DNA of 64,000 bases, taken from positions 1,612,001 to 1,676,000 of the forward strand of contig NZ_JACOPE010000001.1 of assembly GCF_014287355.1 (NCBI RefSeq), written 5' to 3'. Both the position numbers and the translations under genes were made by a program. The notes under the pieces are model-generated. The model did not search any database. It was not told the origin of the DNA and worked only from the letters and a program-made list of their open reading frames with translations. This DNA comes from Ruminococcus hominis. Its GTDB lineage: Bacteria; Bacillota; Clostridia; Lachnospirales; Lachnospiraceae. Numbering within the stretch: the first letter of the stretch is position 1; every line of letters starts with the position of its first letter. This document shows, one piece after another, positions 9,291-18,568 of the stretch.

Positions 9291-10187
9291 CTATTTCTTT
9301 GTGACGAATCCTTTTTGTACCATAAATGCAGGCTGATAAGATAATTTAGCTTTTCGAAGTCCGGCAGAACCGGCATCGTCTTCTCTATTTATATATGCAT
9401 AATCTGTACATTCATGCTGAACAAACTGCTGATTGATCATTGGATAAGCACCATCTACATCCGCAAAAGCTTTTTCGATATGAACAACAAATGTATCTTC
9501 ACACATTGGCTCTCCAATTGTAAATGCTACAATATTTCCTTCTGCACGAAGAACACCACCTATAAGACCAAGTTCTTTATACAGGCGTAAGGAATTTAAT
9601 GTTACACACATTTCTGCATTTTTCTCCATATCCTCATCGCATCCATTTTGCGTACGCCATTTTAAAGCCATTTGAAAACATTCTTCCACATTATCGTCGT
9701 TTAATTGTTCATAGCTCCAGTCTTCATGCAGGGATTTAAATTTATTAATATGATTTCTTTTCCCATGTAGTTTCTTCCCTGCAAGGGTCATAAGTTTTTC
9801 TGAATCATATACATAATCAGCCTGATCTGGGTCGTATTGTATTTTATATACACCTGGATACCAGCATTCTAGCTGTGCAAAGTTTTCTTCTGTTACATTA
9901 TAAAACATAAGTGGAGCATTTTTGGTATCACTATATTGATTTAACCATTCAATTGCTTTGTGAATAGAGTCATCATCTCCTGCAGGATAGGCAAAAAGAG
10001 CCTTTTCGGAATTATCCTTGAAAACTAATGCGCCTTCAATAATGGCATACTCTACTTTATAGTGTCTGGACCAAAGATAAACATTTGCAAAAGTACGTTC
10101 ACAGCTTCGGCTTGGTGATTTCTCAAAATAAGAGTGAATAATTTCCTGGTCTTCTAATTCAGGTCGTTTAAATTGGATTTTATCCAT
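9291..10187 (-). CDS. DUF2156 (phosphatidylglycerol lysyltransferase C-domain-like) protein
   Basis: About 298 residues from the ATG at 10187, chosen because AAAGGA lies 8 bases upstream; the longer frame starts inside the leader. Motifs such as FKRPELEDQEIIHSYF, FANVYLWSRHY and AGKKLHGKRNHINKFK are those of the GNAT-fold DUF2156 family, related to the soluble domain of MprF. There are no membrane segments, so lipid aminoacylation is not implied. First gene of a four-gene operon with two aminotransferases and a membrane protein. Confidence 0.85.
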   Translation of the reverse strand: MDKIQFKRPELEDQEIIHSYFEKSPSRSCERTFANVYLWSRHYKVEYAIIEGALVFKDNSEKALFAYPAGDDDSIHKAIEWLNQYSDTKNAPLMFYNVTEENFAQLECWYPGVYKIQYDPDQADYVYDSEKLMTLAGKKLHGKRNHINKFKSLHEDWSYEQLNDDNVEECFQMALKWRTQNGCDEDMEKNAEMCVTLNSLRLYKELGLIGGVLRAEGNIVAFTIGEPMCEDTFVVHIEKAFADVDGAYPMINQQFVQHECTDYAYINREDDAGSAGLRKAKLSYQPAFMVQKGFVTKK

Positions 10188-10213
10188 TAAAAAAATCCTT
10201 TCTTTTTGTGATA

Positions 10214-10230
10214 GCCACAAAATTTGTGGC
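10214..10230. repeat. 17-base palindrome in the leader of the DUF2156 gene
   Basis: GCCACAAA and TTTGTGGC around a single central base, 27 bases upstream of the start codon and just after a terminator. It could be an operator or an mRNA hairpin. Confidence 0.45.
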
Positions 10231-10257
10231 CGGTAGTTGTTTAGTTTATTGTCAAGT

Positions 10258-10287
10258 GCAAAAAGCAGCGGAATTTCCGCTGCTTAA
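10258..10287 (-). terminator. Terminator after the flavoprotein gene
   Basis: An 11-base perfect stem (10263-10273 with 10275-10285, core GCAGCGG/CCGCTGC) is followed on the minus strand by five T. It ends the prfA-flavoprotein transcript. Confidence 0.85.
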
Positions 10288-10294
10288 AATGAGC

Positions 10295-10861
10295 TTATCG
10301 GATAAAGTTTGTTTTGATTTTTTCTTCATCCACCGGCATTTCAATACCTGCTTTTTTTCCGGCCTCAAGGCATTTCAAAAGCCATGCCATATTATTACCT
10401 AAAGTTCTCATAATCTGAATTCCCTCGGCATCCTGCTGTACTTCATCCGGTGTATTACCATGTACCATTGTCCAATAATTAGACGATACGACCGGCATCT
10501 GATGGTATGTAAAATATTTCATGATCACATCCAATGTAGCAGTTGTTCCGGCTCTACGTGCAGATGTAACGGCCGCAGCTGGTTTGTGCAACATATCTTT
10601 TCCGGCACACGAACATAATTTATCCATAAATTCAATAATCTGGCCAGATGGAGATGCCCAATAAACCGGAGAACCAACAACTAAAGCATCTGATTCAGCC
10701 ATCTTCACTGCTGCTGCTTTTACATTTTCCATATCAGGATTGCCTGCCTGAAAAATTTCTGTCTCAATTCCCTGTTTCTCAAGTGCTTCTGCAACAACTG
10801 TCAGAGCTGTATATGTACAGCCTGCTTTTCTTGGACTTCCGTTTAATAATAATACTTTCAT
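10295..10861 (-). CDS. NADPH-dependent FMN reductase-like flavoprotein
   Basis: 188 residues with a flavodoxin fold. The N-terminal LLLNGSPRKAGCTYTAL is the FMN phosphate loop of the NADPH-dependent FMN reductase/iron-sulfur flavoprotein group, and VVGSPVYWASPSGQ is the second FMN-binding motif. The cysteine cluster of true iron-sulfur flavoproteins (CxxCxxC) is not seen, so it is probably a plain quinone or azo-type reductase. It lies 52 bases after prfA without a visible terminator between, so may be the tail gene of that operon. Confidence 0.87.
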   Translation of the reverse strand: MKVLLLNGSPRKAGCTYTALTVVAEALEKQGIETEIFQAGNPDMENVKAAAVKMAESDALVVGSPVYWASPSGQIIEFMDKLCSCAGKDMLHKPAAAVTSARRAGTTATLDVIMKYFTYHQMPVVSSNYWTMVHGNTPDEVQQDAEGIQIMRTLGNNMAWLLKCLEAGKKAGIEMPVDEEKIKTNFIR

Positions 10862-10913
10862 TCTAGTTCCTTCTTTCCAGTCTTATTTGTTTATTCCGAT
10901 TTAAGTTGTTTGT

Positions 10914-11987
10914 TTAATCTTCATTCATTTTTGCAAGTTTTGCAGTCTGGTCTGCAGCAATCAGACTATCAATGATTTCATCAAGATCTCCATTTAAAAT
11001 GGAATCTAATTTATGCAAAGTTAATTTGATTCTGTGGTCTGTTACACGTCCTTGTGGGAAGTTATAAGTACGGATCTTCTCAGAACGATCTCCTGTACCT
11101 ACCTGGCTTTTACGTGCTTCTGCTTCAGCATCATGCTGTTTTGCAAGTTCAAGTTCATAGAGACGGGCACGAAGTACTTTCAATGCTTTATCTTTATTTT
11201 TCAACTGTGATTTTTCATCCTGGCATGAAATTACAATTCCTGTCGGGATATGTGTCAGACGTACAGCAGAGTCTGTTGTATTAACGCACTGTCCACCATT
11301 ACCTGAAGCACGGAACACATCGAATTTACAGTCGTTCATATCCAATTCTACATCCACTTCTTCTGCTTCTGGCATGATTGCAACTGTAATAGTAGATGTA
11401 TGGATACGCCCGCCACTTTCTGTCTCTGGAACACGTTGTACACGGTGTACACCACTTTCATATTTTAATCTTGAATATGCACCCTGTCCTGAAATCATAA
11501 ATACACATTCTTTAAAGCCACCGATTCCATTTTCATTAAGTGAGATCATCTCCACTTTCCAACGGCGTCCTTCTGCATAATGTACATACATACGATAAAT
11601 CTCAGCTGCGAATAAAGCCGCTTCATCCCCACCGGCACCGGCACGGATTTCCACGATAACGTTCTTTTCATCGTTTGGATCCTTTGGAAGAAGTAAAATC
11701 TTCATCTCTTTTTCCAGTTCTTCTATTCGATTCTTTGATTCATTCAATTCTTCTTTTGCAAGTTCACGCATCTCTTCATCTGATTCTTCTTCTAACATCA
11801 TCAGACTGTCTTCTACATTCTGCTTGCACTGTTTATATTCTTTAAATGCTTCAACAATAGGAGCCAGATCACTTTGTTCTTTCATTAAATTGCGGAAACG
11901 AGTTGCATCGTTTGCCACATCCGGTTCCTGAAGTTCTCCCATTACTTCTTCATATCGGATTACAAGATCCTCTAATCTATCAAACAT
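10914..11987 (-). CDS. prfA: Peptide chain release factor 1
   Basis: Recognises UAA/UAG in the ribosomal A site and triggers peptide release. Seen: the stop-codon reading tripeptide PET at 187-189 in [14 protein letters not shown] and the catalytic GGQ at 231-233 ([17 protein letters not shown]). Length 357 is normal. The gene directly follows prmC, the enzyme that methylates this GGQ glutamine. Its start has AGAAAGGA upstream. The order rpmE, DUF1385, prmC, prfA is a common clostridial cluster. Confidence 0.97.
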   Translation of the reverse strand: MFDRLEDLVIRYEEVMGELQEPDVANDATRFRNLMKEQSDLAPIVEAFKEYKQCKQNVEDSLMMLEEESDEEMRELAKEELNESKNRIEELEKEMKILLLPKDPNDEKNVIVEIRAGAGGDEAALFAAEIYRMYVHYAEGRRWKVEMISLNENGIGGFKECVFMISGQGAYSRLKYESGVHRVQRVPETESGGRIHTSTITVAIMPEAEEVDVELDMNDCKFDVFRASGNGGQCVNTTDSAVRLTHIPTGIVISCQDEKSQLKNKDKALKVLRARLYELELAKQHDAEAEARKSQVGTGDRSEKIRTYNFPQGRVTDHRIKLTLHKLDSILNGDLDEIIDSLIAADQTAKLAKMNED

Positions 11988-12033
11988 AATTTCCTATATC
12001 CTTTCTAACTTCTATCATATCTATACAGATAAT

Positions 12034-12891
12034 TCACCTCTTCGTATCATACACGCCTAATACAACCCGGTCAAGACCCGCAAGGTCTTTTTTTATCAGG
12101 ACATCTCTAAATCCGGCATCTTTCATCATATTTGACACGTCTAAGCCTTGATCATGTCCAATTTCAAATATCAAATATCCATCGGCTTGTAAATATTTTT
12201 CACTTTCAGAAATGATTTTCCGATAGAAATATAATCCATCTTCCATTCCATCTAACGCAAGCATCGGATCATGTTCTCTTACTTCTTCTTGAAGTGTTTT
12301 AATTACATCACTTCGAATATATGGTGGATTCGATACGATCATCGAATATTTGTCTGTTATTTTGTCAAACAGATCGCTTTGAAGAAAATCGACAGACAAA
12401 CCCAGCGATTTTGCATTTTTCCTTGCCACTTCAAGTGCTTTATCAGAAATATCAACACCGGTTCCTGTAATTTGTTTCTTATTTTTCATGTAATACAAAA
12501 TGCTAAGTAAAATACAGCCCGAACCGGTACACATATCCAATAGATTTACGGGGGACGAGATTTCTTTTAGTTTTTCTAAAGCAGTTTCCACGAGTATTTC
12601 AGTATCTTGTCTTGGAATTAATACATGTTCATTTACATGAAATTCCAACCCCATAAACTCCTGAACACCTGTTAAATGTTGAAGTGGAATATGCTCTGCA
12701 CGTTTTTGAATCAGTTGCAGATATTGTTTTTGATGATTTTTGGGTACTGTCTGCTGTGAATCAACAAAATAGCGTGCACGGGTAATACCTGTAACATATT
12801 CTAATAAATACCATGCATCCAGAGAACTTTCTTGAATGGATGCATTTTTTAGTATGTCAGTTCCTGTGTTATACAGCTCTTTTAATGTCAT
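12034..12891 (-). CDS. prmC: Release factor glutamine N5-methyltransferase
   Basis: SAM-dependent methyltransferase that modifies the GGQ glutamine of release factors. Motifs: SAM-binding DMCTGSGC (119-126) and catalytic NPPY (188-191). An N-terminal helical domain (about 1-75) recognises the release factor. 285 residues is normal. It starts after GGAGA and sits between the DUF1385 gene and prfA, its substrate gene, supporting the assignment. Confidence 0.96.
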   Translation of the reverse strand: MTLKELYNTGTDILKNASIQESSLDAWYLLEYVTGITRARYFVDSQQTVPKNHQKQYLQLIQKRAEHIPLQHLTGVQEFMGLEFHVNEHVLIPRQDTEILVETALEKLKEISSPVNLLDMCTGSGCILLSILYYMKNKKQITGTGVDISDKALEVARKNAKSLGLSVDFLQSDLFDKITDKYSMIVSNPPYIRSDVIKTLQEEVREHDPMLALDGMEDGLYFYRKIISESEKYLQADGYLIFEIGHDQGLDVSNMMKDAGFRDVLIKKDLAGLDRVVLGVYDTKR

Positions 12892-12934
12892 CTTTTTTCT
12901 CCAATTGTATCTCTCACTGTTATTTTCATCAATT

Positions 12935-13870
12935 TTACTTTAAATCCATTTTAAAGTTATCTTTCAAATATGCTTTCCAGTCAAAGACAGCTTCTACAGC
13001 CTGAATCGCAACCTCGATCATGCTGTCATCCGGCTCCTTTGTTGTCAGATTCTGTACCCACATGCCAGGACGACTGAGAAGATTTATAATCGGATTCTCA
13101 CTATTGCCTGCCAGACGGATGATTTCAAATGAAACACCGGCAATTACCGGCATCAATGCGATTCGAATTATGACACGAAGAACCTGGGATTTTGCAGTAA
13201 TAAAAAAGCAAAAAATGATACTGACAATCATAACAAAAAACAAAAAGCTTGTTCCGCAACGTTTATGTTGCTTGGAACTCTTTCTAACATTATCAACATT
13301 TAGCTCCATACCGTGTTCTATACAGTTGATACATTTATGCTCTGCTCCATGATACATAAATGTGCGTTGAATATCTTTCATATGTGATACGAGTGATATG
13401 TACGCAAGAAATATAGTCAGGCGGATAATTCCTTCAATTACGGTCATCATAAAATGTGAGGTAATATAATTTTTCAAAAAATTGCTGAGAAAATATGGAA
13501 GAACCATAAAAATAGCAACCGCGAGTACAACTGAAATAATGATTGTCAGGTTCATAAAAATCTGGTCTTTTTTTTCTTGTTTGCGAATTTCTTCTGCTGT
13601 CATTACTTTTTCATCTGTCTCTTCATCTTCATAAAAAGATGCTGAATAAGTAAGAGTTTTCATTCCTAAAACCAGTGAATCAACAAAACTAAAAATTCCT
13701 CGTATAAATGGAATCTTCTTACCTGTTTCCCAGGGAATCACGCTTTTATATTTTTCTACGTTTACTTCAATTTCCTGATTTGGCTTTCGGACAGCAACCG
13801 CATATTTATCTCCGTTTCGCATCATAATCCCTTCAAGAACGGCCTGCCCGCCGATATTGGATGATTTCAT
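12935..13870 (-). CDS. DUF1385 membrane protein (YqhQ-like)
   Basis: About 311 residues from the ATG at 13870, which has AGGAG 7 bases upstream; the longer frame begins in an AT-rich leader. It opens with the family signature SSNIGGQAVLEGIMMRNGD and has the central YHGAEHKCINCIEHG motif, whose histidine and cysteines suggest metal binding. Four hydrophobic stretches suggest a polytopic membrane protein. Its function is not established; it is almost always encoded beside rpmE and prfA, as here. Confidence 0.9.
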   Translation of the reverse strand: MKSSNIGGQAVLEGIMMRNGDKYAVAVRKPNQEIEVNVEKYKSVIPWETGKKIPFIRGIFSFVDSLVLGMKTLTYSASFYEDEETDEKVMTAEEIRKQEKKDQIFMNLTIIISVVLAVAIFMVLPYFLSNFLKNYITSHFMMTVIEGIIRLTIFLAYISLVSHMKDIQRTFMYHGAEHKCINCIEHGMELNVDNVRKSSKQHKRCGTSFLFFVMIVSIIFCFFITAKSQVLRVIIRIALMPVIAGVSFEIIRLAGNSENPIINLLSRPGMWVQNLTTKEPDDSMIEVAIQAVEAVFDWKAYLKDNFKMDLK

Positions 13871-13945
13871 ATCATTTCTCCTGTCTGTTCTGTTGCTGTT
13901 ACTTATATTATTGATTAAAATAAACAACACGACTGATAAATTTTG

Positions 13946-13980
13946 AAAAAGTCAGTCGCTTCTATGGAAGCCGCTGACCA
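13946..13980 (-). terminator. Hairpin with T run between rpmE and the DUF1385 gene
   Basis: On the minus strand GTCAGCGGCTTC pairs with GAAGCGACTGAC (one mismatch; 13951-13978) and is followed by TTTTT. Good candidate for partial termination after rpmE. Confidence 0.7.
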
Positions 13981-14033
13981 TAAGGGCTGTTGTTTACAAA
14001 ACACTTGCAACAAATTATTTATAAAATGATAAG

Positions 14034-14059
14034 AGGCTGAGATATATCTACCTCAGCCT
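14034..14059 (-). terminator. First hairpin after rpmE
   Basis: AGGCTGAG and CTCAGCCT with a 10-base loop begin 14 bases after the rpmE stop codon. The T tract beyond (CTTATCATTTTAT) is imperfect, so it is either a weak terminator or a 3' end stabiliser. Confidence 0.5.
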
Positions 14060-14072
14060 GCATAACAAATTC

Positions 14073-14273
14073 TTATTTCATACCATATTTCTTGTTGAAC
14101 TTGTCTACACGTCCGCGAGCCTGTGTAGCTTTCTGCTGACCTGTGTAGAATGGATGACATTTAGAACAAATTTCTACGTGAATGCTTTCGTTTGTAGATC
14201 CTGTTACAAATGTATTACCACAGTTACAAGTTACTGTTGCCTGATGGTATTCTGGATGGATTCCTTCTCTCAT
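14073..14273 (-). CDS. rpmE: 50S ribosomal protein L31, zinc-binding form
   Basis: 66 residues from the ATG at 14273, chosen because AGAGAGGTG lies just upstream; the extended frame would start inside that site. The CNCG near the N-terminus and CSKCH form the zinc ligands of the C+ type of L31, a large-subunit protein that also acts as a zinc store in Gram-positives. [23 protein letters not shown] is the family C-terminus. A dedicated strong promoter lies upstream, after rho. Confidence 0.96.
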   Translation of the reverse strand: MREGIHPEYHQATVTCNCGNTFVTGSTNESIHVEICSKCHPFYTGQQKATQARGRVDKFNKKYGMK

Positions 14274-14327
14274 GATTTTCACCTCTCTATTTAAAATATA
14301 GTTATTTACTCTCTAAACAGCTATCTC

Positions 14328-14356
14328 AGTATAACATAACCTTTTTGCTGTTGCAA
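14328..14356 (-). promoter_or_regulatory. Promoter of the rpmE-DUF1385-prmC-prfA cluster
   Basis: TTGCAA (14351-14356) and TATACT (14328-14333) with a 17-base spacer on the minus strand, about 55 bases before the rpmE start. Confidence 0.75.
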
Positions 14357-14373
14357 GTTTTTTTTGTAAGTTT

Positions 14374-15723
14374 TTAAATAAATTTCTGACGGATTACTTT
14401 TTGTACTAATTCGGCGTTATTCGCTGTTCTGTCAAATGTATTTAGCAGGTTGTCCACTGCCTCATCTGCTTTTAATCCATTTAAGGCTTTTCTTATAATA
14501 TATACGGCATCCTGTTCTTCTTTTGTAAGTAAAAGATCTTCTCGTCTTGTTCCTGATTTTGGAATGTCAATTGCAGGGAATACACGTTTTTCCTGAAGCT
14601 TACGATCCAAAACCAATTCCATATTACCAGTTCCTTTAAATTCTTCGTATACAACATCATCCATTTTACTTCCTGTTTCGACCAATGCTGTTGCAAGAAT
14701 TGTAAGACTACCGCCCTCTCTCATATTTCTGGCAGCACCAAAGAAACGTTTTGGCATATGCAGGGCAGCAGGGTCAAGACCTCCTGACAGTGTTCTTCCT
14801 GATGGCGGTACTGTAAGGTTGTATGCTCTTGCAAGTCGTGTAATACTATCAAGAAGGATCATAACATCTTTTCCGTGTTCTACTAATCGTTTCGCACGTT
14901 CAATTACCATTTCGGATACACGTTTATGGTGCTCCGGCAACTCATCAAATGTAGAGTAGATTACTTCAACATTTGGTCCGGCAATTGCTTCACGTATATC
15001 TGTTACTTCCTCAGGACGTTCATCAATCAATAAAATTAACAGGTGCATATCTGGTTCTGATTTCTGAACAGACAGAGCAACTTCTTTTAATAATGTTGTT
15101 TTTCCGGCTTTTGGTGGAGATACAATCATACCTCTTTGTCCTTTTCCTATTGGAGAAAGAAGGTCAACAATTCGCATTGCGGTGCTGCTTGTTGCTTCCT
15201 CTAACTGGATTCGTTTATTTGGAAAAATCGGTGTTAAATCTTCAAAATTCGGACGCTTTGCAGCTTCAGCAGGTCGAATTCCATTAATTGTGGAAACATA
15301 AAGCAGGGCACTGAATTTTTCTCCCTGTGTTTTAATTCGTGTGTTTCCAGTTAGAATATCTCCGGTTTTTAAATTGAATCTACGTATTTGGGATGGAGAA
15401 ACATAGACATCATTTTCACCTGGAAGATAATTTTCGCAGCGAATAAATCCGTAGCCATCCGGAAGCACCTCTAAAATTCCATTGGCGGCTTTTCCGCTAT
15501 CCAGCTGTTCAATGTCGGTTGTTTCCTTTTTCTCTTTTAGTTCTTCTTTGATTTCCTCTTTTGCCTCTGTGTTTGCAGCCTCTTGTTTATCCGCAACATC
15601 CTGTGAAAGCATAGCGTCAATCAAATCACTTTTCTTCATTGTAGAAATACCTTTCATATTTCTGGCTTTTGCAAGTTCTTTTAACGTTGCCAACGGCAAT
15701 GATTCGTATTTTTCTCTTGTCAT
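14374..15723 (-). CDS. rho: Transcription termination factor Rho
   Basis: Hexameric RNA helicase that ends untranslated transcripts. Domains: Rho_N helical domain (1-45), an acidic/lysine-rich insertion (about 45-75), the cold-shock-like RNA-binding domain ([16 protein letters not shown] near 82) and the RecA-like ATPase with Walker A PPKAGKTT at 203-210 and [11 protein letters not shown]. 449 residues. It begins after GAAAGGA. The leader before the start is unusually long (about 100-150 bases without a gene), in line with the autoregulation known for rho in other bacteria. Confidence 0.97.
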   Translation of the reverse strand: MTREKYESLPLATLKELAKARNMKGISTMKKSDLIDAMLSQDVADKQEAANTEAKEEIKEELKEKKETTDIEQLDSGKAANGILEVLPDGYGFIRCENYLPGENDVYVSPSQIRRFNLKTGDILTGNTRIKTQGEKFSALLYVSTINGIRPAEAAKRPNFEDLTPIFPNKRIQLEEATSSTAMRIVDLLSPIGKGQRGMIVSPPKAGKTTLLKEVALSVQKSEPDMHLLILLIDERPEEVTDIREAIAGPNVEVIYSTFDELPEHHKRVSEMVIERAKRLVEHGKDVMILLDSITRLARAYNLTVPPSGRTLSGGLDPAALHMPKRFFGAARNMREGGSLTILATALVETGSKMDDVVYEEFKGTGNMELVLDRKLQEKRVFPAIDIPKSGTRREDLLLTKEEQDAVYIIRKALNGLKADEAVDNLLNTFDRTANNAELVQKVIRQKFI

Positions 15724-15918
15724 AAATACAATCCTTTCTTTTCATATAAAGTATAAAAATATGTTTTAAAAATACGTCTTTTGTATTAAATATTTGCTTT
15801 TGTAAATTTTCGGGAACTTTGGTCTGAATCGACTCAAATGAATTAAAGCTATTGTTAGTATACATCAACTGTTGCAAAAATAAAAGAGTTTTTTCAAAAT
15901 TTAGAAAGGATTCATCTC

Positions 15919-15947
15919 TTGCGTCTATTCTATAAGAGTGATATGAT
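15919..15947 (+). promoter_or_regulatory. Likely promoter of the malic enzyme operon
   Basis: TTGCGT (15919-15924) and TATGAT (15942-15947) with a 17-base spacer, 42 bases before the start codon. A second TATAAT at 15964 lacks a good -35 box. Confidence 0.45.
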
Positions 15948-15988
15948 AATTTTCAGATACTATTATAATAAAGAAGAGGTACAAAAAT

Positions 15989-17137
15989 ATGACAAACAGC
16001 GAAAAAGCATTACAGATGCATGAACAGTGGAATGGTAAGATTGAAACAATAGCAAAATCGCATGTAAATTCAAGAGAAGATCTTGCCATCGCTTATACTC
16101 CGGGTGTTGCAGAACCTTGTAAAGTAATCGCACAAGATCCGGAAGCTGCATATAAATACACGATCAAATCCAATACGATTGCCGTTGTTTCTGACGGAAG
16201 CGCAGTACTTGGACTTGGTAATATCGGTGCTAAAGCTGCTATGCCGGTTATGGAGGGAAAAGCAGTTTTATTCAAAGAATTCGGTGGAGTGAATGCAGTT
16301 CCTATATGTCTTGATACACAGGATACAGAAGAAATCATTCGTACAGTAGTAAATATTGCACCTGCTTTTGGAGGAATCAATTTGGAAGATATTTCTGCTC
16401 CTCGTTGTTTTGAGATTGAGGAACGTTTAAAAGAACTTCTTGATATCCCTGTTTTCCATGATGATCAGCATGGAACAGCTATCGTTGTACTTGCAGGTAT
16501 TATAAATGCGTTGAAAGTAACCGGTAAAGAAAAAGAGAATTGCCGTGTTGTTGTAAATGGAGCAGGTTCTGCAGGAGTTGCAATCACAAAACTTCTTTTA
16601 ACATATGGTTTTCCTAATATCACAATGTGTGATATCAATGGAATTATCGGAAAAGACTCACCGAATTTAAATTGGATGCAGAAAAAAATGGTTGAAGTTA
16701 CAAATTTGGAGAATAAAAAAGGAACTCTTGCTGATGCTTTAGAAGGTGCTGATATCTTTGTCGGAGTATCTGCTCCTAATATTGTTACAAAAGATATGGT
16801 AACTTCTATGAATAAGGATGCAATTCTTTTTGCAATGGCAAATCCTGTACCTGAAATTATGCCTGATATTGCAAAAGAAGCCGGTGCAAAAGTTGTTGGA
16901 ACCGGACGTTCTGACTTTCCAAACCAAGTAAATAATGTTGTTGCTTTCCCTGGAATCTTTAAAGGTGCTTTAGAAGGTCGTGCAACACAAATTACAGAAG
17001 AAATGAAACTTGCAACTGCTAATGCAATTGCAGGACTTGTTGCGGATGATGAATTAAATGAAAATAATATTTTGCCAGAAGCTTTCGATCCACGTGTGGC
17101 AGAAGTTGTAAGTAAGGCTGTAAAGGACTTGATTTAA
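15989..17137 (+). CDS. NAD(P)-dependent malic enzyme (oxaloacetate-decarboxylating)
   Basis: 382 residues, the short bacterial malic enzyme. It converts malate to pyruvate and CO2 with reduction of NAD(P). Motifs: AIAYTPGVAEPCKVIAQDP, GNIGAKAAMPVMEGKAVLFK, IPVFHDDQHGTAIV and the Rossmann loop VVNGAGSAGVAI. There is no phosphotransacetylase-like C-terminal domain, unlike the long MaeB proteins. The start follows AAGAGG. The stop overlaps the next start codon (TAATG), so the two are translationally coupled. Confidence 0.94.
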   Translation: MTNSEKALQMHEQWNGKIETIAKSHVNSREDLAIAYTPGVAEPCKVIAQDPEAAYKYTIKSNTIAVVSDGSAVLGLGNIGAKAAMPVMEGKAVLFKEFGGVNAVPICLDTQDTEEIIRTVVNIAPAFGGINLEDISAPRCFEIEERLKELLDIPVFHDDQHGTAIVVLAGIINALKVTGKEKENCRVVVNGAGSAGVAITKLLLTYGFPNITMCDINGIIGKDSPNLNWMQKKMVEVTNLENKKGTLADALEGADIFVGVSAPNIVTKDMVTSMNKDAILFAMANPVPEIMPDIAKEAGAKVVGTGRSDFPNQVNNVVAFPGIFKGALEGRATQITEEMKLATANAIAGLVADDELNENNILPEAFDPRVAEVVSKAVKDLI

Positions 17138-18063
17138 TGAATCGCTGGGGTGAAAAACGTTATCATTCTATGGATTATGATTTAAAAGAACTTTATGGAG
17201 AAAAAGTATATAAGATTACACTTAATGGTGGAATGACTTGTCCAAACAGAGATGGAAAAGTTGGGCATGGTGGCTGTATTTTCTGCAGTGCTGCAGGCTC
17301 AGGTGACTTTGCCGGGTCTGCCACCTGCTCTATCACAAAACAACTTGCCATGGGAAAAGAAAATTTAACAAAAAAAAGACCGGTTCATTCATATATTGCC
17401 TATTTTCAGGCATTTACGAATACGTATGCTCCTGTAGAATATTTGAGACAGATTTATATGGAGGCAATTCAAGATCCGGATGTTCAAATTCTTTCTATTG
17501 CAACGAGACCGGATTGTCTGCCAGATGATGTACTTCAATTATTAGAAGAAATCAATCAGATCAAACCGGTTTGGGTTGAACTTGGGCTTCAGACAATTCA
17601 TCCACAAACTGCAACCTATATTCGTCGTGGATATCCGTTAGAAGTATTTGAAGAGGCAGTAAATAATTTGAGAAAACGAAATATTTCTGTGATCACACAT
17701 ACAATTTTAGGACTTCCGGGAGAAAATGAAGATATGATGCTTGAGACAATAGATTATCTTAACAAAATGGATATACAAGGGATTAAGCTTCAATTGCTTC
17801 ACATATTAAAAGGAACAGATCTTGCCCTCGACTATGAAAAACAACCGTTTTGGAGTCCTACTATGGAGGAATATATTTCTCTGCTTGGAAAGTGTATTGC
17901 AAGCCTTCGTCCGGATATAACCATCCACAGGTTAACTGGTGACGGGCCAAAAGAATTACTTATAGCACCATTATGGACAAGTCAGAAAAGGACCGTATTA
18001 AATACGCTGCATCGTTATCTGAAAGAACAAGATATCTGGCAGGGAAAGGAGTATCATGTCTGA
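17137..18063 (+). CDS. TIGR01212-family radical SAM protein (YtqA-like)
   Basis: 308 residues. The radical SAM cysteines are Cys35, Cys47 and Cys50, an unusual CX11CX2C spacing in CPNRDG...GCIFC that defines the TIGR01212/YtqA group within the Elp3-like clan. ARPDCLPDDVL and LGLQTIHPQTATYIRRGY are further family motifs. Its role is not firmly known; a tRNA or small-molecule modification has been proposed for the family. It overlaps the malic enzyme stop by one base and the next gene by 8 bases. Confidence 0.9.
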   Translation: MNRWGEKRYHSMDYDLKELYGEKVYKITLNGGMTCPNRDGKVGHGGCIFCSAAGSGDFAGSATCSITKQLAMGKENLTKKRPVHSYIAYFQAFTNTYAPVEYLRQIYMEAIQDPDVQILSIATRPDCLPDDVLQLLEEINQIKPVWVELGLQTIHPQTATYIRRGYPLEVFEEAVNNLRKRNISVITHTILGLPGENEDMMLETIDYLNKMDIQGIKLQLLHILKGTDLALDYEKQPFWSPTMEEYISLLGKCIASLRPDITIHRLTGDGPKELLIAPLWTSQKRTVLNTLHRYLKEQDIWQGKEYHV

Positions 18064-18568
18064 ATCATTTACATTATACAAATTAATCATTCTTTATATG
18101 TTGGAAAAGGTAGATTTTCCATTAACCACATCCCAAATATCTGAATTTATTTTGGATAAGGGGTATACGAATTATTTCAAACTTCAAAGTACGATTTCTG
18201 AAATGCTGGATTCACAATTGATTTTGGCAGAGAATACTCACAATCGTACCTTATATCACTTAACAGAAGAAGGCAGTAAAACAATCGAATTTTTCCGCAA
18301 TAAAATTTCACCGGAGATTCAACATGATATTGATGATTTTCTGGAAGAAAAAAGTTATGATTTGAAAGAGGAAGCTGCGGTAAAAACAGAGTATTATCTG
18401 ACACCGAACCACGAATACGAGGTGCGATGTCAGATTGTAGAAAATGATTCCAGCCTCATTGATCTGAAATTGACTGTTCCCACAAAAAAAGAGGCTGAAA
18501 CCATTGCAAATAACTGGAACATGCAAAGTCAGAGTGTTTATGCATCATTGCTCGCGAAGCTTTTGTAA
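18056..18568 (+). CDS. DUF4364 protein, winged-helix regulator-like
   Basis: 170 residues. The N-terminal half (LYKLIILYMLEKVDFPLTTS, then YHLTEEGSKTIEFF) reads as a winged-helix DNA-binding domain of the PadR/MarR kind, followed by an alpha/beta domain. This matches DUF4364, common in clostridia. It has no recognised ligand site. It overlaps the preceding radical SAM gene by 8 bases, and its 3' end overlaps rarA on the other strand by 24 bases, so the two transcripts converge. Confidence 0.82.
   Translation: MSESFTLYKLIILYMLEKVDFPLTTSQISEFILDKGYTNYFKLQSTISEMLDSQLILAENTHNRTLYHLTEEGSKTIEFFRNKISPEIQHDIDDFLEEKSYDLKEEAAVKTEYYLTPNHEYEVRCQIVENDSSLIDLKLTVPTKKEAETIANNWNMQSQSVYASLLAKLL

Noticed and set aside
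14034..14059. A second promoter between rpmE and the DUF1385 gene using the TTGCAA near 14005.
   Set aside because: No -10 box at suitable spacing on either strand.
15724..15918. A riboswitch or T-box in the rho leader.
   Set aside because: No conserved T-box sequence or known riboswitch core could be found; only an AT-rich leader.
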